Origin: Citrobacter freundii
Lineage (GTDB): Bacteria > Pseudomonadota > Gammaproteobacteria > Enterobacterales > Enterobacteriaceae
Assembly: GCF_029717145.1 (NCBI RefSeq)
Contig: NZ_CP099222.1
Span: 3,782,001-3,846,000 of the forward strand
DNA length: 64,000 nucleotides
Direction: 5' to 3'
This document shows, in pieces, positions 1 to 8,785 of this stretch (positions are counted from its first letter, which is position 1; the number at the start of each line of letters is the position of its first letter). The notes beneath the pieces are model-generated. The model saw only the letters and a list, made by a program, of their open reading frames with translations. It did not search any database and had not been told where the DNA came from. A program made the translations under genes and the position numbers.

Positions 1-1349
1 AGTTCGGCAATGTTTTTCACCGGCTGCTGGTTAGCTCCGATAATTACATCCCCTTTCTTCAGGCCAATCATCGCTGCCGGCGTTTTTGGTTTTACATCGC
101 TGACCACGACACCTTTGTCCTGGCCTTTGTTGCTCATATCCGCCCCTTCAATACCTTTGAAGATGGAGCTGGAATCAACCTGAGTCTGGCTGCTCTGCTG
201 CAGTTCCAGATTCACCGTCACAGGTTTACCGTCACGCAGCAGGCCAAGGCTGATTTTGCTGCCTACCGGCATCGTACCCACCTGCGCACGCAGCGCGGCG
301 AAGCTGCTGATCGGCTTACCGTTCAGCGAGGTAATCACGTCACCGGCTTTAATACCCGCCTTCGCTGCGGAAGAGTTCGGCATCACCTGGCTGACGAATG
401 CCCCACGCTGGGCATCCACTTTCATCGCTTTCGCCAGCTCAGAGCTCAGCTCTGTCCCCATAATTCCCAGCTCACCGCGTTTCACCTGACCGAACTCAAC
501 CATCTGCGAGGTCAGGTTTTTCACCATGTTGCTTGGGATAGCAAAACCGATACCGATATTGCCACCGTCCGGCGCGAGGATCGCGGTGTTAATACCGATC
601 AGTTCACCGTTCAGGTTGACCAGTGCGCCACCGGAGTTACCACGGTTGATCGCCGCATCGGTCTGGATAAAGTTTTCATAGTTTTCTGCGTTCAGGCCGC
701 TACGACCCAGTGCAGAAACAATACCGGAGGTCACCGTTTCACCGAGTCCAAACGGGTTACCAATCGCCACGGTATAATCACCCACGCGCAGCGCATCGGA
801 GTCTGCCAACTTGATTGCAGTCAGGTTCTTCGGATCCTGAATCTGAATCAGCGCAATGTCAGAACGCGGGTCTTTGCCAACCATCTTCGCGTCAAATTTA
901 CGTCCGTCGCTCAGTTGGACTTTAATCACTGTGGCGTTATCCACCACGTGGTTGTTAGTCACAACATAACCTTTTGCAGCATCGATAATCACGCCGGAAC
1001 CCAGCGCCATAAATTTCTGCTGCTGACCGCCGCCATTACCCGCGCCCGGTGCGCCTTCCTGACAGAATGGGGAACTCTGGAACGGAGAACCGTCCTGGCA
1101 GAACGGGGAGTTATCCCCAAAGAACTGCTGGAAATTACGCGGCATACGCGGCGTATTCACCGTCGTGCTCCCCTCGACATTAATACTCACCACCGATGGC
1201 ATCACTTTTTCGAGCATCGGGGCCAGACTTGGCATCTGTTGAGCCGTGGTTGCTGAAGACGCAGTCTCAGCCGCCGTTGCAGACAGAGGGGACAACGCCA
1301 AACCTAAACTCAGAGCCAGTGCACTCATTGCTAATGTGGTTTTTTTCAT
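1..1349 (-). CDS. degP: Periplasmic serine protease/chaperone DegP (HtrA), C-terminus cut off
   Basis: DegP degrades or refolds misfolded envelope proteins in the periplasm. The protein starts with a signal peptide ending near an AxA-type site (MKKTTLAMS...SATAAE), followed by the trypsin-like protease domain. Its catalytic triad is visible as His in TNNHVV (about residue 134), Asp in RSDIAL (about 164) and Ser in GNSGGAL (about 239). PDZ1 and the beginning of PDZ2 follow. About 449 codons are present; the family is about 475 residues, so the last 25 or so lie outside the window. The Cys-rich LA loop (FCQDG...FCQEG) is present. The gene follows dgt on the same strand and has its own sigma-E-type promoter in the gap. 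Start chosen from the signal peptide. Confidence 0.97.
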   Translation of the reverse strand, partial: MKKTTLAMSALALSLGLALSPLSATAAETASSATTAQQMPSLAPMLEKVMPSVVSINVEGSTTVNTPRMPRNFQQFFGDNSPFCQDGSPFQSSPFCQEGAPGAGNGGGQQQKFMALGSGVIIDAAKGYVVTNNHVVDNATVIKVQLSDGRKFDAKMVGKDPRSDIALIQIQDPKNLTAIKLADSDALRVGDYTVAIGNPFGLGETVTSGIVSALGRSGLNAENYENFIQTDAAINRGNSGGALVNLNGELIGINTAILAPDGGNIGIGFAIPSNMVKNLTSQMVEFGQVKRGELGIMGTELSSELAKAMKVDAQRGAFVSQVMPNSSAAKAGIKAGDVITSLNGKPISSFAALRAQVGTMPVGSKISLGLLRDGKPVTVNLELQQSSQTQVDSSSIFKGIEGADMSNKGQDKGVVVSDVKPKTPAAMIGLKKGDVIIGANQQPVKNIAE

Positions 1350-1394
1350 GTGTTTCATTCTCGATTAACTGATAACGCAAAATTGCTGTATACG

Positions 1395-1422
1395 TCAGAG
1401 TCGTTTTATCGCGCTAAGTTCC
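1395..1422 (-). promoter_or_regulatory. sigma-E (RpoE) promoter of degP
   Basis: On the minus strand a GGAACTT -35 element (1416-1422) is separated by 16 bp from TCTGA (1395-1399), the classical RpoE promoter. It lies about 50 bp upstream of the degP start. E. coli degP is known to use such a promoter, induced by envelope stress. No convincing CpxR tandem box was found by eye. Confidence 0.85.
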
Positions 1423-1478
1423 AGAATAAACTTTAAGGAAAAAGTAAAATTTTATTGTCCGTCTTTACAAATGGATGT

Positions 1479-2996
1479 TTATTGTTCTACCGCCATCAAC
1501 CGTCGATATTCATCCCAGGCATACAAATCGGTCATCCCGCTGATATAATCCTGGATCAGGCGGCAGCGATAATAATATTCCAGTACCGGGTACTCGGCAG
1601 ACGTCGGTGATATTTTACTGACCACTTCGACATAAGCAAGTCGATGGCGCGTAGAGAGCTTTTGAAATAATCGTGACTCAATGGGGAACTGTTTTAATCT
1701 TTCGTTTTGAACAAGTGTAGAAAAATCGGCAAGCGCCATCTTTAATAACGGCTGATAAATCTCCAGCAGGCCACTGATCACCCGATACCCCTGTAATTCC
1801 AGTTGCTCGACATCAGGATGGCTAAATACATGTTTCATCGCCACATTTTTATAGACTCCCAGCAATTGGCTGAAGCTGCTGGCGTCTTCTAACAGGGCGT
1901 GATTAAAGCTACCCTCAAAAATCTGCGGCAAATTATCAATAAAACGCTGCGCGGCGTAGGGCACAAGTTTATTTAGCGTGTTGACCCGCAAATACATAAA
2001 GAACTGATCTTCTGTACTACGACTTAATGTATTTGAGCGCGATTTTTCCCACGCGTTCTCCACGACCTGACTAAACAGGGAGCCTTTTTCATGTTGTCCC
2101 CAGGCCTCATACAGATGATGATACAGTTGCTCGACACTGAAGATTCTTTTCTCCACGGCATCTTCAAGATCGGCCACGCAATAAGAGATATCGTCAGCGG
2201 CTTCCATAATCCAGGTTAATGGAAAACGACTGTAAGGTGCTAATGATAACTCTTTACGTAACCGCTCAATATACGGTTCCTCGGAAAGGTAATAGCCCGG
2301 TTTCTTCATTAAATAGTTATGCGTTGCTGGCGTCTCTCCACGCCACCACGCCGGACGAGTATATTTTAAAATACCGCCGACCTGCGCCCACGTCAGATTC
2401 ATTCGCATCAAAGTGTGCACAAGACGAATACCCTGCGCATTTCCTTCAAAATGGCACAGATCCTGACGCACCTTGCGGCGAATGTCATTAAGCGACTCTT
2501 CACCTTCACGCAAACGTAGCGCCGCGATCAGGCAGCGATCGTCGCTGAGAGGCTGGCTTTCCGCATCGGCGGGGAAAAGGCGCTGGCGAAACCAGTCGTT
2601 AATCGCCGCTTCACCAAAGTGACCAAACGGTGGATTGCCGATGTCATGCATCAGGCAGGACATTTCGACCACGCTTTCAAAAGGACCGGTTAATTCATCC
2701 AGGCCGTACTGCTCTAACAGTTTTAGCTCTTTCAGTCGGCTGAGGATCTCTTTGGCGATGTAGCGCCCTACCTGCTGAACTTCCATCGAGTGCGTCAGAC
2801 GTGTCCGCACTGCGGCGTTGCGCTCCAGCGGAAAGACCTGGGTTTTTTGCTGCAGTCGGCGGATAGCCGGAGAATTGATAATACGTCCACGATCGCTTTC
2901 GAAAATTCGCAGGATCTCATGCTCAGATTTTGCGCCCTGCGGCGAACGGTAACGACGATGCCAGTTTATTTTTTTTCGAAAATCGATCTGTGCCAT
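1479..2996 (-). CDS. dgt: Deoxyguanosinetriphosphate triphosphohydrolase (dGTPase)
   Basis: Dgt hydrolyses dGTP to deoxyguanosine and tripolyphosphate in the cytoplasm. At 505 residues it has the E. coli length. The HD-domain metal site is visible as [13 protein letters not shown] (about residues 65-77) and [13 protein letters not shown] (about residues 117-129), and the C-terminal half is the usual helical extension. The gene is divergent from mtnN across an 83-bp gap and is followed by degP on the same strand, as in E. coli. Start is the ATG giving MAQIDFRKK, preceded by GGAGAGGA on the minus strand. Confidence 0.97.
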   Translation of the reverse strand: MAQIDFRKKINWHRRYRSPQGAKSEHEILRIFESDRGRIINSPAIRRLQQKTQVFPLERNAAVRTRLTHSMEVQQVGRYIAKEILSRLKELKLLEQYGLDELTGPFESVVEMSCLMHDIGNPPFGHFGEAAINDWFRQRLFPADAESQPLSDDRCLIAALRLREGEESLNDIRRKVRQDLCHFEGNAQGIRLVHTLMRMNLTWAQVGGILKYTRPAWWRGETPATHNYLMKKPGYYLSEEPYIERLRKELSLAPYSRFPLTWIMEAADDISYCVADLEDAVEKRIFSVEQLYHHLYEAWGQHEKGSLFSQVVENAWEKSRSNTLSRSTEDQFFMYLRVNTLNKLVPYAAQRFIDNLPQIFEGSFNHALLEDASSFSQLLGVYKNVAMKHVFSHPDVEQLELQGYRVISGLLEIYQPLLKMALADFSTLVQNERLKQFPIESRLFQKLSTRHRLAYVEVVSKISPTSAEYPVLEYYYRCRLIQDYISGMTDLYAWDEYRRLMAVEQ

Positions 2997-3079
2997 GTCC
3001 TCTCCCGCCTGAGAAATGCGCTACCCCTTAAGCGCATGATAGACTATGCCCTCAAATCTGGCTTATCGCGAGTAAATCT

Positions 3080-3778
3080 ATGAAAATCGGCATCATTGGT
3101 GCAATGGAAGAAGAAGTTACGCTGCTGCGTGACAAAATCGAAAACCGTCAGACTATCACCCTTGGCGGTTGTGAAATTTACACCGGCCAACTGAACGGGA
3201 CTGAGGTTGCGCTACTGAAATCGGGCATCGGTAAAGTGGCTGCGGCGCTGGGCGCCACGGTGCTGCTGGAACGCTGCAAACCGGATGCCATCATTAATAC
3301 GGGTTCTGCGGGCGGCCTGGCTTCTACGCTGAAAGTCGGCGATATCGTGGTCTCTGACGAAGCGCGTTATCACGACGCTGACGTCACTGCATTTGGCTAT
3401 GAATTCGGTCAGTTACCGGGCTGCCCGGCAGGTTTTAAAGCCGACCCTGCGCTTATCGCCGCGGCGGAATCCTGCATTGCAGAACTGAACCTTAACGCCG
3501 TTCGTGGTCTTATCGTTAGCGGCGACGCCTTCATTAACGGCTCTGTTGGCCTGGCAAAAATTCAGCATAACTTCCCGCAGGCGATTGCCGTAGAAATGGA
3601 AGCCACCGCGATTGCACATGTTTGCCATAACTTTAACGTTCCGTTCGTGGTGGTTCGTGCCATCTCCGACGTTGCCGATCAGCAGTCCCACCTGAGCTTT
3701 GACGAATTCCTGGTGGTTGCCGCGAAGCAGTCAAGCCTGATGGTCGAAGCGCTGGTACAGAAACTGGCGCATGGCTAA
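3080..3778 (+). CDS. mtnN: 5'-methylthioadenosine/S-adenosylhomocysteine nucleosidase
   Basis: MtnN (Pfs) cleaves methylthioadenosine, S-adenosylhomocysteine and 5'-deoxyadenosine to adenine plus the sugar, in methionine salvage, SAM-product recycling and the AI-2 route. The 232-residue length equals E. coli. Glu12 in the N-terminal GAMEEE, the VEMEAT segment (Glu about 174) and the AISDVAD segment (Asp about 197) match the known catalytic and substrate-binding residues. The stop overlaps the start of btuF by 8 bp, so the two are translationally coupled. Divergent from dgt. Confidence 0.97.
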   Translation: MKIGIIGAMEEEVTLLRDKIENRQTITLGGCEIYTGQLNGTEVALLKSGIGKVAAALGATVLLERCKPDAIINTGSAGGLASTLKVGDIVVSDEARYHDADVTAFGYEFGQLPGCPAGFKADPALIAAAESCIAELNLNAVRGLIVSGDAFINGSVGLAKIQHNFPQAIAVEMEATAIAHVCHNFNVPFVVVRAISDVADQQSHLSFDEFLVVAAKQSSLMVEALVQKLAHG

Positions 3779-4571
3779 ATTCATCTCCAGGGCGCTGGTC
3801 GCCCTGCTTTTTACGCTTCCGGCGTGGCTTTATGCCGCTCCGCGTGTGGTTTCCCTCTCCCCTGCTAACACCGAACTTGCCTTTGCCGCCGGCATTACGC
3901 CCGTTGGCGTCAGCAGCTACTCAAATTATCCGCCCGAGGCCGAAAATATTGAAGAGGTCTCCACCTGGCAAGGCATGAATCTGGAACGCATCGTGGCGCT
4001 CAAACCGGATCTGGTCATCGCCTGGCGCGGAGGCAATGCCGAGCGGCAGGTGAATCAGCTAACCGCATTGGGGATTAAGGTTATCTGGGTGGATGCCGTC
4101 ACCATCGAGCAAGTTGCCGACGCACTGCGCCAATTGGCACCGTGGAGCCCCAAGCCTGAGCAAGCAAAACAGGCCGCGCAAACATTGCTTGATGAGTATG
4201 CTTTACTAAAATCTCAGTATGCCAATAAACCGAAAAAACGGGTGTTTCTCCAGTTTGGTGCAAATCCTCTGTTTACCAGTGGAAAAGGCTCCCTTCAACA
4301 CCAGGTTCTTGAGGTATGCGGGGGAGAAAACATCTTTGCTGGCAGCCGGGTTCCCTGGCCACAGGTCAGCCGTGAACAAGTACTGGCAAGAGCCCCCCAG
4401 GCAATCGTCGCTACCGGTGGTTCGGGCGAAAATCTTAAAATTGAGCAATACTGGGGAGAACAGTTAAAAATCCCGGTTATTATCCTTAATAGTGACTGGT
4501 TTGAACGCGCGAGCCCGCGTATTATCCTCGCCGCAAAACAACTCTGTAATGCGCTTTCACAGATAAATTAG
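3771..4571 (+). CDS. btuF: Vitamin B12 ABC transporter, periplasmic binding protein BtuF
   Basis: BtuF delivers cobalamin from the periplasm to the inner-membrane transporter BtuCD. It has 266 residues, as in E. coli. A cleavable signal peptide (hydrophobic residues about 8-20, LYAAPRV cleavage region) precedes a two-lobed class III binding-protein fold beginning [11 protein letters not shown]. The start lies inside the end of mtnN (8-bp overlap); yadS follows after 38 bp. There is no B12 riboswitch upstream, consistent with its being driven from the mtnN promoter. btuCD are not in the window. Confidence 0.96.
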   Translation: MAKFISRALVALLFTLPAWLYAAPRVVSLSPANTELAFAAGITPVGVSSYSNYPPEAENIEEVSTWQGMNLERIVALKPDLVIAWRGGNAERQVNQLTALGIKVIWVDAVTIEQVADALRQLAPWSPKPEQAKQAAQTLLDEYALLKSQYANKPKKRVFLQFGANPLFTSGKGSLQHQVLEVCGGENIFAGSRVPWPQVSREQVLARAPQAIVATGGSGENLKIEQYWGEQLKIPVIILNSDWFERASPRIILAAKQLCNALSQIN

Positions 4572-4609
4572 CGTCTGCCCCCCACCAGGTGTGTTGTGAG
4601 GATTTAAGC

Positions 4610-5233
4610 ATGCTCGTCTATTGGCTGGATATTGTCGGTACCGCGGTATTTGCTATCTCTGGCGTATTACTGGCCGGGAAATTGCGTATGGATCCGTTCG
4701 GCGTTCTGGTCCTCGGGGTGGTTACCGCAGTCGGTGGCGGCACGATCCGCGATATGGCCCTGGATCATGGGCCGGTATTCTGGGTTAAAGATCCTACCGA
4801 TCTGGTGGTTGCCATGATCACCAGTATGCTAACGATCGTATTGGTACGCCAGCCCAGACGTTTGCCTAAATGGATCCTTCCGGTGCTGGACGCCGTGGGT
4901 CTGGCGGTGTTCGTCGGCATTGGCGTCAATAAGGCGTTTCTCGCCGGAACCGGTCCGCTAGTGGCGATTTGTATGGGGGTCATTACCGGCGTCGGCGGTG
5001 GGATCATACGCGACGTGTTGGCCCGTGAAGTGCCGATGATATTACGTACAGAAATTTATGCCACGGCCTGCATTATCGGCGGCATTGTTCACGCAACCGC
5101 GTTTTATACTTTCGCAATACCGCTGGAAAACGCCAGTATGATGGGGATGGTTGTCACGCTGGTTATTCGACTGGCCGCTATTCGCTGGCACTTAAAGCTA
5201 CCGACATTTGCGCTGGATGATAACGGACGTTGA
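4610..5233 (+). CDS. yadS: TRIC-family inner-membrane channel protein YadS
   Basis: A 207-residue membrane protein of the UPF0126/TRIC family (trimeric intracellular cation channel-like); the bacterial physiological role is not settled. The duplicated three-helix architecture shows as two GGGxxRD motifs, GGGTIRD in the first half and GGGIIRD in the second, each at the end of a glycine-rich helix. Start is the ATG at 4610 (MLVYWLDIVG), giving the E. coli length; an in-frame ATG 21 bp upstream is possible but adds a hydrophilic tail not seen in the family. Same strand as mtnN-btuF. Confidence 0.93.
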   Translation: MLVYWLDIVGTAVFAISGVLLAGKLRMDPFGVLVLGVVTAVGGGTIRDMALDHGPVFWVKDPTDLVVAMITSMLTIVLVRQPRRLPKWILPVLDAVGLAVFVGIGVNKAFLAGTGPLVAICMGVITGVGGGIIRDVLAREVPMILRTEIYATACIIGGIVHATAFYTFAIPLENASMMGMVVTLVIRLAAIRWHLKLPTFALDDNGR

Positions 5234-5251
5234 TGTAACGATGCAGAACAT

Positions 5252-5321
5252 GTAGGCCGGATAAGGCGTTTACGCCGCCATCCGGCACATTGCCCGGTGG
5301 CGCTACGCTTACCGGGCCTAC
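5252..5321. repeat. REP/BIME element (two inverted REPs)
   Basis: Two head-to-head REP sequences (5252-5287 with GTAGGCCGGATAAGGCG...CGCCATCCGGC; 5291-5321 with GCCCGGTGGCGCTACGC...GGGCCTAC) lie between the convergent genes yadS and erpA. Such BIMEs form stable stem-loops and protect 3' ends of mRNA. Confidence 0.9.
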
Positions 5322-5352
5322 ACCATCAGACCATCGGTATTGCAGACAGCAA

Positions 5353-5697
5353 TCAGATGCTGAAAGAGGAACCACACCCGCAGGTGCTTTTGGCGTTAGG
5401 GTTAGTCACCACGAAGCGGGAACCTTCCAGACCTTCGGTATAGTCAACCGCGCCGCCCACCAGATACTGCAGGCTCATCGGGTCAACCACCAGGCCAACG
5501 CCCTGTTTCTCAATAGTCATATCGCCATCATTCACCTGATCATCAAAGGTGAAACCATACTGGAAACCGCTGCAACCACCGCCGGTGATATATACGCGCA
5601 ATTTCAGATTCGGGTTATCTTCGTCAGCGATCAGGCTTTTTACTTTATTGGCTGCTGCTTCAGTAAATTGCAGTGGCAGCGCTACATCATCACTCAT
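5353..5697 (-). CDS. erpA: Iron-sulfur cluster insertion protein ErpA
   Basis: ErpA is an A-type carrier that hands [Fe-S] clusters to apoproteins such as IspG/IspH. It is essential for aerobic respiration in E. coli. The 114 residues begin MSDDVALPL. The three conserved ligand cysteines are visible in GGGCSGFQ (about residue 42) and near the C-terminus in CGCGSSF (about 106 and 108). An ATG 45 bp upstream is in frame but the extension is not family sequence. Convergent with yadS; clcA lies upstream on the same strand. Confidence 0.97.
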   Translation of the reverse strand: MSDDVALPLQFTEAAANKVKSLIADEDNPNLKLRVYITGGGCSGFQYGFTFDDQVNDGDMTIEKQGVGLVVDPMSLQYLVGGAVDYTEGLEGSRFVVTNPNAKSTCGCGSSFSI

Positions 5698-5778
5698 ATT
5701 TTGCTCCAAACGACATTGGCAATTGGGCAAATTATAACCCAATAGTTAAGGCCATTATCTAATACCCTAGTATTTCGT

Positions 5779-7200
5779 TCAAGTATTCTCGCCAGCGGCT
5801 GTACTCTGGCTTTTCGCCGCCTGCTCCGCTTCCTGTTTTGCCAGCGTACGGGCAAGGATAGTCGAGTATAGCGGCTTTCCGCCCATAAATTGGGCTAATA
5901 GTGTTGCGCCAAGACAGGTAATAATCATTGGCAAAATGAGCTGATAGTTATCGGTCATCTCCAGCACCAGCACGATGCCGGTGAGTGGCGCACGTACCGA
6001 CGCCGCCAACAACGCCCCCATTCCGGCAATGGCAAACGTCCCAGCCTCCAGATGATACTGCGGAAATGAGGCCGCGGCCGCCATGCCGAACGCGGTACCG
6101 AGCAGTGTCCCCAGCGCCAGCATCGGGGCAAAAATCCCGCCCGGCGCACCGGATGAGAAGCACAGCAGCGTGGTGATAACCCGGGCAATAAAAATAAACA
6201 GCAGGATACCGACGCTGAAATTGCCCGCGGCGGCGATTGGGATCAGGTTGAACCCACCGCCTGCGGCTTCCGGTTTAATTAAGCCCAGGATCCCACACAG
6301 GCCGCCAATCACCCCGCCCATCAGCACCCATTTTTTAATGTCACCACCGTGAAACCGCTGAAACATATCCTGAGTGCGTAACACCAGGGTATTGAACAAC
6401 GGTCCGACACAGCCAAAAATAATCCCGAGGATCAGATACAGCCACAGGGTATTCACCGGCGCATTGGAGAGCTTCCCAACTTCAATAATCGGGGCCTCAC
6501 CGTTGAAAATACGAAACACAATGCTCGACATGATAACGCCGGTAAACACGGCTTTGATCGACACAAGGTTATAGCGAAACTGCGGACGCATCTCTTCCAG
6601 AATGAACAGGATGCCGGCCAGCGGCGCATTAAACGCCGCCGAAAGACCGGCAGCCGCACCGGTTGCCAGCAGGGTATGCCGCGCTTCAGCGCTGCGCATA
6701 CGAAAGACATCCAGCACCATGCGCCCGATGTTACCGCCAATTTGCACCGTCGGCCCTTCACGACCGAGCACCATACCGGCCCCCAACGTCCCCATGCCGC
6801 CGACAAATTTTACCGGCAATACACGCCACCAGCGCACCGGGCGCAGCTCTTCCAGCGCGCCTTCAATCTCAGGGATCCCCGAACCACCGGCCTCGGGTGC
6901 AAATTTACGCACCAGAAAATAGCCCACCATGGCCAGCAGCGCCGAGAGAATAAAGGCCAGCGGCCATACCAGAATGGCATGATCGGCAACCTGTACCAGT
7001 GCGCCAATGCGCAGGTTCTGTACCCAGGTGACAGATTTCTCAAACGCCACGCCCACCAGCCCGGTCACGGTGCCAACCACGGCCGCCATAAAGAGGATCG
7101 CGAGCGGTGTCTTGTCCCGATCAAGGAGTCGACGGATCTGATCCCTGCGCCGTAACCGCACAATTTGCTGTGCTTCAAAAGAGGGAGAGTCTGTTTTCAT
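5779..7200 (-). CDS. clcA: H+/Cl- exchange transporter ClcA
   Basis: ClcA exchanges two chloride ions for one proton across the inner membrane and supports extreme acid resistance. It is 473 residues, as in E. coli, with about 18 membrane helices. The chloride-binding and gating motifs are visible: GSGIPE (about 106-111), GREGP with the gating glutamate (about 146-150), GGIFAP (about 354-359) and a C-terminal tyrosine region. Short hydrophilic N-terminus without signal peptide. Divergent from hemL over 168 bp. Confidence 0.97.
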   Translation of the reverse strand: MKTDSPSFEAQQIVRLRRRDQIRRLLDRDKTPLAILFMAAVVGTVTGLVGVAFEKSVTWVQNLRIGALVQVADHAILVWPLAFILSALLAMVGYFLVRKFAPEAGGSGIPEIEGALEELRPVRWWRVLPVKFVGGMGTLGAGMVLGREGPTVQIGGNIGRMVLDVFRMRSAEARHTLLATGAAAGLSAAFNAPLAGILFILEEMRPQFRYNLVSIKAVFTGVIMSSIVFRIFNGEAPIIEVGKLSNAPVNTLWLYLILGIIFGCVGPLFNTLVLRTQDMFQRFHGGDIKKWVLMGGVIGGLCGILGLIKPEAAGGGFNLIPIAAAGNFSVGILLFIFIARVITTLLCFSSGAPGGIFAPMLALGTLLGTAFGMAAAASFPQYHLEAGTFAIAGMGALLAASVRAPLTGIVLVLEMTDNYQLILPMIITCLGATLLAQFMGGKPLYSTILARTLAKQEAEQAAKSQSTAAGENT

Positions 7201-7368
7201 CAGATGATCATTAATTGGTAATACAAATACGGAGTCGGCATTCTACTCGCTCATTTTGTGAAAATCCCCTGCAAATCGTATTGTTTCCAATGCACAAAAC
7301 TTTCATAACCTTCACTGAATAACTAGAATAGCCCGCATTCACTTTTTCTACGAACCAGGACCCCATCC

Positions 7369-8649
7369 ATGAGTAAGTCTGAGAACCTCTACAGCGCAGC
7401 ACGCGAACTGATCCCCGGCGGCGTTAACTCCCCTGTTCGCGCCTTTACCGGCGTGGGTGGTACTCCGCTGTTTATCGAAAAAGCAGATGGCGCGTATCTG
7501 TATGACGTCGATGGTAAAGCCTACATCGATTACGTCGGATCCTGGGGCCCGATGGTGCTGGGTCATAACCACCCGGCGATCCGCAATGCGGTGATCGAAG
7601 CCGCCGAGCGCGGTCTGAGCTTTGGTGCACCGACCGAGATGGAAGTCAAAATGGCGGCGCTGGTTACCGAGCTTGTACCCACCATGGACATGGTGCGTAT
7701 GGTCAACTCCGGTACCGAAGCGACGATGAGCGCCATCCGTTTGGCGCGTGGCTTCACCGGGCGCGATAAAATCATCAAATTTGAAGGCTGCTATCACGGT
7801 CATGCCGACTGCTTGCTGGTAAAAGCAGGTTCCGGTGCGCTGACGCTGGGCCAGCCGAACTCACCGGGCGTTCCGGCAGATTTTGCCAAGCACACCCTGA
7901 CCTGTACCTATAACGATCTCTCCTCGGTGCGGGCGGCATTCGAGCAGTATCCGCAGGACATTGCCTGCATCATCGTCGAGCCGGTCGCGGGCAACATGAA
8001 CTGCATCCCGCCGCTGCCGGAATTCCTGCCTGGCCTGCGCGCACTGTGCGACGAGTTCGGTGCGCTGTTTATCATCGACGAAGTGATGACCGGTTTCCGC
8101 GTCGCGCTGGCTGGCGCGCAGGATTACTACGGCGTAGTGCCTGACCTGACCTGTCTGGGCAAAATCATCGGTGGTGGCATGCCTGTTGGCGCATTCGGCG
8201 GTCGTCGTGATGTGATGGACGCACTGGCACCTACCGGCCCGGTTTACCAGGCGGGAACGCTGTCCGGTAACCCGATAGCCATGGCAGCAGGATTCGCCTG
8301 TCTGAACGAAGTTGCTCAGCCGGGAATTCATGAGACCTTAGATGACCTCACCACGCGTCTGGCAGAAGGTCTGCTGGAAGCCGCTCAGGAAGCCAATATT
8401 CCGCTGGTGGTGAACCATGTGGGCGGGATGTTCGGGATTTTCTTCACCGATGCCGAAACCGTGACCTGCTATCAGGACGTGATGGCATGTGACGTTGAGC
8501 GCTTCAAGCGCTTCTTCCACATGATGCTGGATGAAGGTGTTTATCTGGCACCGTCCGCGTTTGAAGCAGGCTTTATGTCCGTGGCGCACAGCATGGAAGA
8601 TATCAATAACACAGTCGACGCCGCGCGCCGGGTGTTTGCGAAGCTGTAA
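7369..8649 (+). CDS. hemL: Glutamate-1-semialdehyde 2,1-aminomutase
   Basis: HemL converts glutamate-1-semialdehyde to 5-aminolevulinate, the second step of the C5 pathway to tetrapyrroles, using PLP in the cytoplasm. 426 residues as in E. coli. Typical class-III aminotransferase features are visible: [15 protein letters not shown] (PLP phosphate region), [17 protein letters not shown] and the PLP lysine in [15 protein letters not shown] (about residue 265). Start ATG at 7369 ([11 protein letters not shown]). Transcription ends at a REP-containing hairpin with a T-run at about 8671-8709. Confidence 0.97.
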   Translation: MSKSENLYSAARELIPGGVNSPVRAFTGVGGTPLFIEKADGAYLYDVDGKAYIDYVGSWGPMVLGHNHPAIRNAVIEAAERGLSFGAPTEMEVKMAALVTELVPTMDMVRMVNSGTEATMSAIRLARGFTGRDKIIKFEGCYHGHADCLLVKAGSGALTLGQPNSPGVPADFAKHTLTCTYNDLSSVRAAFEQYPQDIACIIVEPVAGNMNCIPPLPEFLPGLRALCDEFGALFIIDEVMTGFRVALAGAQDYYGVVPDLTCLGKIIGGGMPVGAFGGRRDVMDALAPTGPVYQAGTLSGNPIAMAAGFACLNEVAQPGIHETLDDLTTRLAEGLLEAAQEANIPLVVNHVGGMFGIFFTDAETVTCYQDVMACDVERFKRFFHMMLDEGVYLAPSAFEAGFMSVAHSMEDINNTVDAARRVFAKL

Positions 8650-8670
8650 AAGAGAACGTCCAGAAACAAC

Positions 8671-8782
8671 GTAGGCCGGGTAAGGCGAAGCCGCCACCCG
8701 GCTTTTTTATTGCCGGATGGCGACGCAAAGCGTCTTATCCGGCCTACATGAAAGGGGTCCGTCCATAGGCCGCCATCCGGCA
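8671..8782. repeat. BIME (REP cluster) between hemL and fhuB, doubling as hemL terminator
   Basis: Two complete REPs (8671-8702 and 8712-8747) and a third partial REP (about 8768-8782, GGCCGCCATCCGGCA) lie between the convergent genes hemL and fhuB. The first REP forms a GCCGGGT/ACCCGGC stem followed by TTTTTTATT, so it also reads as a rho-independent terminator for hemL. Confidence 0.9.
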
Positions 8783-8785
8783 AAC

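Noticed and set aside
3700..3780. Cobalamin riboswitch before btuF
   Set aside because: btuF starts inside mtnN; no leader region exists to hold one.
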